DNA of 10,139 nt, taken from NCBI GenBank assembly GCA_018065375.1, contig JAGHTJ010000135.1, positions 1 to 10,139 on the forward strand, read 5' to 3'. Within the stretch, counting starts at the first letter, position 1. Every line of letters starts with the position of its first letter. Source of the DNA: Candidatus Equinaster intestinalis (GTDB lineage: Bacteria; Bacillota_A; Clostridia; Oscillospirales; Acutalibacteraceae). A program made the position numbers and the translations under genes. The notes below the pieces were generated by a model. It was given only the letters and a program-made list of their open reading frames with translations, searched no databases and was not told the DNA's origin. Shown here piece after piece: positions 6,789 through 10,139 of this stretch.

Positions 6789-7936
6789 TGGAAAAATATA
6801 TTGAAAACGCCTGCGAGCAGTTCAAAAAATTACTGGAGGAACAGCTTAAAAGGGTAGAAATTATGGAAAACGGCGAGAGCGCCACGGATTTTTCCGCAAA
6901 AGATAAAATTGTAGTAGGTATAGTCGGAGGAGACGGAATAGGTCCGATAATCGTAAGAGAAGCCAAAAGATTACTGGAGGTTTTGCTCGAAGATGAGATT
7001 AAAAGCGGAAAAATCGTTTTTAAGGATATTGAAGGATTAACAATAGAAAACCGCCTTGCCCTCGGAAAAGCAGTTCCGGACGATGTTTTGGTGCAGATTA
7101 AATGCTGTGATGTTCTTCTTAAGGGACCAACCACAACACCTAAAGGCGGAACAATGGAGAGCGCAAATGTAGCGCTTCGCCGCGAGCTCGATTTGTATGC
7201 AAATGTTCGCCCGGTAAGTGTACCCGATAAGAATATTGACTGGATATTCTACCGTGAGAATACCGAAGGCGAGTATGTGCTCGGCAGTCGCGGTGTTGAA
7301 ATTCCTGATAAGCTTGCGGTGGATTTCAAGGTTACCACCAATGCAGGTACCTGCCGTATAGCAAAGGCGGCTTTTGAATATGCAAAATTAAACGGAAAAA
7401 CCAATGTTTCCATCGTTACAAAGGCAAATATTATGAAGAAAACGGACGGTAAATTTACCGAGATTTGCCATAAGGTTGCCGAGGATTATCCGGAAATTAC
7501 GGCGGAAGACTGGTATATTGATATTATGTCGGCAAACCTCGTAAATGAGGCTATACGGGATAAATTCCAGGTTTTCGTGCTTCCCAATCTTTACGGTGAT
7601 ATAATAACCGATGAAGCGGCGCAAATTCAGGGCGGCGTTGGTACTGCGGGAAGCGCAAATATCGGTGATAAATATTCTATGTTTGAGGCAATACACGGCT
7701 CCGCTCCCAGAATGATTGAGCAGGGAATAGGTGAATATGCAAATCCCTCAAGCATTTTCAAGGCGGCTGAAATGATGCTTCGTCACATAGCGCTGAATTC
7801 AAAGGCGGATAAGCTTGCAAAGGCTCTTTCAATTTGTAATGATACCGAAAAAAAGGTTGTTGTTACGGGAGATACCGATGGAGCAACCTGTAAGGAATTC
7901 GCCGATTATGTAATCGAAACCTTAAAAACTCTTTAA
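6788..7936 (+). CDS. Isocitrate dehydrogenase, isocitrate/isopropylmalate dehydrogenase family
   Basis: Oxidatively decarboxylates isocitrate to 2-oxoglutarate. Of its 382 residues, the first about 38 are an additional, helix-like charged segment before VGIVGGDGIGP. Substrate residues are those of isocitrate enzymes: Ser125, Asn127, Arg131 and Arg141 in SANVALRRELDLYANVRPV, Arg156 and Tyr163 in YRENTEGEY, and metal-binding Asp271 and Asp275 in GDIITDEAAQ. The Ser125-x-Asn127 pattern argues against isopropylmalate dehydrogenase. The cofactor loop reads HGSAPRMIEQGIGEYANP; it has neither the Lys-Tyr of typical NADP enzymes nor the Asp of typical NAD enzymes, so cofactor choice is open. The ATG overlaps the aconitase TAA (TAATG), with AAGGAG at 6771-6776. 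It ends in tandem stops (TAATAA) ahead of a terminator and is the last gene of the operon. Confidence 0.9.
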   Translation: MEKYIENACEQFKKLLEEQLKRVEIMENGESATDFSAKDKIVVGIVGGDGIGPIIVREAKRLLEVLLEDEIKSGKIVFKDIEGLTIENRLALGKAVPDDVLVQIKCCDVLLKGPTTTPKGGTMESANVALRRELDLYANVRPVSVPDKNIDWIFYRENTEGEYVLGSRGVEIPDKLAVDFKVTTNAGTCRIAKAAFEYAKLNGKTNVSIVTKANIMKKTDGKFTEICHKVAEDYPEITAEDWYIDIMSANLVNEAIRDKFQVFVLPNLYGDIITDEAAQIQGGVGTAGSANIGDKYSMFEAIHGSAPRMIEQGIGEYANPSSIFKAAEMMLRHIALNSKADKLAKALSICNDTEKKVVVTGDTDGATCKEFADYVIETLKTL

Positions 7937-7948
7937 TAAGTAAAACTC

Positions 7949-7988
7949 AAAAATCCGAGGAAGGCATTTTGTCTTACCTCGGATTTTT
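7949..7988 (+). terminator. Terminator of the citrate-to-2-oxoglutarate operon
   Basis: A 12-bp perfect stem, AAAAATCCGAGG (7949-7960) with CCTCGGATTTTT (7977-7988), ends in the T run. The 16-base loop can add an AAG/CTT pairing with one bulged A. It begins 12 bases after the idh stop codon. Confidence 0.9.
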
Positions 7989-8100
7989 ATTCTTTGTTCA
8001 CGTATTCTTTTGTCAAAACAAGAAAATAAATGACATATAATACCATAAAACCACTAATAATCTAAAAAATAATCGAATTTTGCGAAAAAAATTCTAAAAA

Positions 8101-8130
8101 ATTCCAAAATAACTGTTGCAATTTTGGAAT
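8101..8130 (+). repeat. Perfect 10-bp inverted repeat over the spo0A -35 region
   Basis: ATTCCAAAAT (8101-8110) and its exact reverse complement ATTTTGGAAT (8121-8130) flank a 10-base spacer, so the arm centres are 20 bases, about two helical turns, apart. The spacer contains most of the -35 box. A related arm, ATTCTAAAAA, directly precedes at 8091-8100. The geometry fits a dimeric regulator's operator; no known consensus is recognised. It could also form a weak hairpin, but it lies upstream of the expected start point and so would not be transcribed from this promoter. Confidence 0.7.
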
Positions 8131-8144
8131 TTATATGTTAATAT
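8116..8144 (+). promoter_or_regulatory. Sigma-A-type promoter of spo0A
   Basis: TTGCAA (8116-8121), 17 bases, then TAATAT (8139-8144); four of six bases match consensus in each box and the spacing is ideal. Transcription would start near 8151, leaving a leader of about 24 bases before ATG 8175. A second TATAAT sits at 8036-8041, but its best -35 (TTGTCA, 8010-8015) is 20 bases away, so it is a weaker candidate. Confidence 0.65.
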
Positions 8145-8157
8145 GTGGACACAACAA

Positions 8158-8164
8158 AGAAAGG
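8158..8164 (+). promoter_or_regulatory. Ribosome binding site that sets the spo0A start at 8175
   Basis: AGAAAGG lies 10 bases before ATG 8175. The earlier in-frame ATG at 8145 directly follows the -10 box, is upstream of the expected transcription start and has no ribosome binding site. Starting at 8175 gives [11 protein letters not shown], which aligns with the N-terminus of Bacillus Spo0A. Confidence 0.75.
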
Positions 8165-8174
8165 CGTGATACTT

Positions 8175-8948
8175 ATGAATACTAAAATAAAGGTTTTGGT
8201 GGCAGACAATACAACAGAGTTCGGCAATACCTGCCGAAAAGTGCTGGGCGAGCACGGTATGGAAACATATCTTTGTGAGAAGGACGGGCTAAAGCTTCTC
8301 GAAAATGTAAAGAACGTGCGGCCTGATGTGGTTTTGGCAGATGTTTTTATGCCGAACCTCGATATTTTGGGAGTAATTGATTCAATTAAACATTCCGAAA
8401 TAAAGGATAAGCCTATGGTTATGGCGATGTCGAGCTATGATAATCCCATGCTCGAAAAGGAAACAATTACGGCGGGAGCAAGCTATTATTTCATAAAGCC
8501 CTTTGACCCCGAAAATGTAGCCAAAAGAATTTCGAGTATGGCAAACCGTCTTACAATCCGCAAATACGATGATGGCGAGGAGCTGCCGGCAGATACACAG
8601 CTTGAGCTTATGGTTACCGAGATAATCCACCAAATAGGTGTTCCGGCGCATATAAAGGGTTATCAGTATTTAAGGGAGGCAATAATTCTGTCAATTAAAG
8701 ACGGCGATTCTATGAGCTCGGTAACGAAATTCCTTTATCCCGCCGTTGCGAAGAAGCACGGCACAACCTCTTCGAGGGTAGAGCGAGCCATACGTCACGC
8801 GATTGAGGTGGCGTGGGACCGCGGAAACATAGATGTTTTAAATTCCTATTTCGGTTATACCATACAAAATGACCGCGGCAAGCCCACAAACAGCGAATTT
8901 ATTGCTATGATAGCCGATAAGTTAAGATTGCGGCTTAAATCATTGTGA
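8175..8948 (+). CDS. spo0A: Spo0A, master response regulator of sporulation
   Basis: Phosphorylated Spo0A binds 0A boxes (TGTCGAA) and commits the cell to sporulation. The protein is 257 residues from ATG 8175. Residues 4-125 are a receiver domain with the phosphoacceptor Asp56 (LADVFMP), Ser86 in the usual Thr/Ser switch position and Lys108 (FIKPFD). The acidic pocket is Asp11-Asn12 instead of the common Asp-Asp. A short linker leads to the Spo0A-specific DNA-binding domain, 145-254, which is nearly invariant: [21 protein letters not shown], then [17 protein letters not shown] (recognition helix) and [18 protein letters not shown]. The receiver is far more diverged from Bacillus than the DNA-binding domain. 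The gene is monocistronic, with its own promoter and terminator; the frequent clostridial neighbour spoIVB is not immediately upstream, where the citrate operon lies instead. Confidence 0.97.
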   Translation: MNTKIKVLVADNTTEFGNTCRKVLGEHGMETYLCEKDGLKLLENVKNVRPDVVLADVFMPNLDILGVIDSIKHSEIKDKPMVMAMSSYDNPMLEKETITAGASYYFIKPFDPENVAKRISSMANRLTIRKYDDGEELPADTQLELMVTEIIHQIGVPAHIKGYQYLREAIILSIKDGDSMSSVTKFLYPAVAKKHGTTSSRVERAIRHAIEVAWDRGNIDVLNSYFGYTIQNDRGKPTNSEFIAMIADKLRLRLKSL

Positions 8949-8953
8949 AATTT

Positions 8954-8984
8954 TCCGAGAGCAATACTGCTCTCGGATTTTTTT
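8954..8984 (+). terminator. Rho-independent terminator of spo0A
   Basis: A 10-bp perfect stem, TCCGAGAGCA (8954-8963) with TGCTCTCGGA (8968-8977), a four-base loop ATAC, and seven Ts (8978-8984). It begins five bases after the spo0A stop and separates spo0A from the germination gene. Confidence 0.93.
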
Positions 8985-9027
8985 GGATATTATGCTTCCT
9001 TTTGCCGACACTATAAAGGGTGTTGTT

Positions 9028-10139
9028 ATGAACGGAAATATAATGGATTACAAAAATAAATATATCTTTAAAAGCATTGACGAAAATATTCAGTTTTTCG
9101 GGGAGCTTTTCAAAAATGACGGATTATACCGAAAACGTGAATTCCGCCTTGCAAACAGCGCGAAAACAAAGGCGTGCCTTCTCTTTTTTGACGGTATGGT
9201 GAATTCGCTTTTTATAAATGATTCGGTTATGCGTCCGCTTTTGAATTTTGATTATTCCTTTACAGATAATCTTACCGATGGCATAATAAATCACGTTTTG
9301 TATGCCAATGAGGTAAAAAAGGAGCGGGATATATCTCTTATTTTATCAGATATTTTGTATGGCGACAGCGTATTGCTTATCGACAACTGCGAATATGCAA
9401 TTTTAATTGATACAAAGGGCTGGCGCACGAGAGGAATTTCCGAGCCCAATGATGAAAGGGTTTTAAAGGGACCGAGAGAGGGCTTTGATGAGGCAATACT
9501 GCCCAATCTTGCCATGCTTAAAAGAAAACTGATAACCCCCGATTTGGCAATAGAAAATCTTACTGTAGGCAGAAGAACCGAAACGAAGGTTTATGTTTGT
9601 TATCTTAAGTCCGTGGTAAAGCAGAAAACCGTAGAAAAAATAAAAGCCAAAATAGAAAAAATTGATATAGACGGAGTGCTTGACAGCAACTATATAAGCG
9701 AGCTTATAAACGATAACGGCTTTTCATTTTTCAAAACCGTGGGAACTACCGAGCGCCCCGATGTGGTAGCCGCAAAGCTTCTTGAGGGCAGAATAGCAGT
9801 ATTTGTGGACGGTACACCGGTAGTGCTTACCGTTCCGTATATATTTGCCGAGAATTTCCAATCGGACGATGATTATTACCAGCATTATACCGTTGCGGCA
9901 ATAGGCAGAGTGCTTCGTTATGCCTGCTTTTATATATCAACATTTGTGCCCTCATTATTTGCGGCGCTTGTGGTTTTTAATCCGCAGTTTTTGCCGGTTA
10001 CCTTTTTTACAACAATAGCTTCTTCGAGGGCGGGAGTGCCTTTTTCAACATTTTTCGAAAGCCTGCTTCTTATTATCGTTTTTGAACTGCTTAAAGAAAC
10101 GGGAGTTCGTATGCAGCAAAGCGTAGGGCACGCATTAAG
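9028..10139 (+). CDS. GerA/SpoVAF-family spore germination protein (A subunit), N-terminal part
   Basis: The open frame runs from ATG 9028 to the window edge without a stop: 370 complete codons of a family usually about 460-550 residues long. GerA A-subunits sit in the inner spore membrane and form part of the nutrient germinant receptor. Family signatures in order: FFDGMVNSLFINDSVMRPLL, GDSVLLIDNCEYAILIDTKGW, GPREGF (148-153), IDIDGVLDSNYISELI (212 onward), TERPD (241-245) and LLEGRIAVFVDGTPVVL. The first membrane segment starts near 298 (YACFYISTFVPSLFAALVVF), followed by RAGVPFSTFFESLLLIIVFELLKETGVR. The start is supported by AAAGGG (9015-9020), seven bases upstream; ATG 9043 is a less likely alternative. 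Whether it is a receptor A subunit or SpoVAF depends on neighbours beyond the window. No convincing forespore (sigma-G) promoter was found in the 43 bases between the spo0A terminator and the gene. Confidence 0.94.
   Translation, partial: MNGNIMDYKNKYIFKSIDENIQFFGELFKNDGLYRKREFRLANSAKTKACLLFFDGMVNSLFINDSVMRPLLNFDYSFTDNLTDGIINHVLYANEVKKERDISLILSDILYGDSVLLIDNCEYAILIDTKGWRTRGISEPNDERVLKGPREGFDEAILPNLAMLKRKLITPDLAIENLTVGRRTETKVYVCYLKSVVKQKTVEKIKAKIEKIDIDGVLDSNYISELINDNGFSFFKTVGTTERPDVVAAKLLEGRIAVFVDGTPVVLTVPYIFAENFQSDDDYYQHYTVAAIGRVLRYACFYISTFVPSLFAALVVFNPQFLPVTFFTTIASSRAGVPFSTFFESLLLIIVFELLKETGVRMQQSVGHAL

Noticed and set aside
6742..7134. 130-residue open frame on the minus strand
   Set aside because: It lies opposite aconitase and isocitrate dehydrogenase, has low-complexity Ser/Thr/Ile composition typical of antisense frames and no recognisable domain or ribosome binding site.
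8145..8174. Upstream spo0A start at ATG 8145 adding ten residues
   Set aside because: It directly follows the -10 box and precedes the predicted start of transcription, and it lacks a ribosome binding site; ATG 8175 has both leader and site.
8984..9015. Sigma-G promoter for the germination gene (TGGATA ... CACTATA)
   Set aside because: The spacing is 19 bases, both boxes are imperfect, and transcription would begin after the ribosome binding site of the gene.

Overview
The window reads as chromosome of a low-to-medium GC, Gram-positive, strictly anaerobic endospore former, most likely a member of the Clostridia (Oscillospiraceae-like). The reasons are a bona fide Spo0A, a GerA-family germinant receptor subunit, strong AAGGAGG-type ribosome binding sites, U-tailed hairpin terminators, and a Re-type citrate synthase, an enzyme known from strict anaerobes. 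No mobile element, CRISPR array, tRNA or rRNA gene was seen. All genes lie on the + strand.

Layout. (1) 1-717: the C-terminal quarter of UvrA, entering from the left edge and carrying an in-frame TGA exactly where the first cysteine of the C-terminal zinc finger belongs. (2) 781-2727: three tightly packed genes ending at a strong terminator (2732-2759). They encode a cysteine-containing uncharacterised protein (DUF5685-like), a J-domain protein with TPR-like repeats and a very cysteine-rich tail, and a small multi-pass membrane protein. The function of this trio is not established. (3) 2765-7988: a self-contained operon with a near-consensus sigma-A promoter, an overlapping perfect palindrome that is a plausible GntR operator, and four genes: Re-citrate synthase, an FCD-type GntR regulator, aconitase and isocitrate dehydrogenase. 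It closes with a terminator. (4) 8101-8984: spo0A with its own promoter, a striking perfect inverted repeat over the -35 region, and a terminator. (5) 9028-10139: the N-terminal 370 residues of a GerA/SpoVAF-family spore germination protein, running off the right edge.

How the parts work together. The operon converts oxaloacetate plus acetyl-CoA through citrate and isocitrate to 2-oxoglutarate. This is the oxidative half of an incomplete TCA cycle, which in anaerobes mainly feeds glutamate synthesis. The embedded GntR regulator probably controls its own operon. Translational coupling is visible as TAATG overlaps between gntR/acn and acn/idh, and as an ATGA overlap between the DUF5685-like gene and the J-domain gene. 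spo0A and gerA are sporulation and germination genes that are neighbours but separated by a terminator.

The items most worth a second look are the TGA in uvrA, the uncharacterised Cys-rich/J-domain/membrane trio, the GntR operator, the inverted repeat over the spo0A promoter, and an Asp-to-Asn change in the Spo0A acidic pocket.
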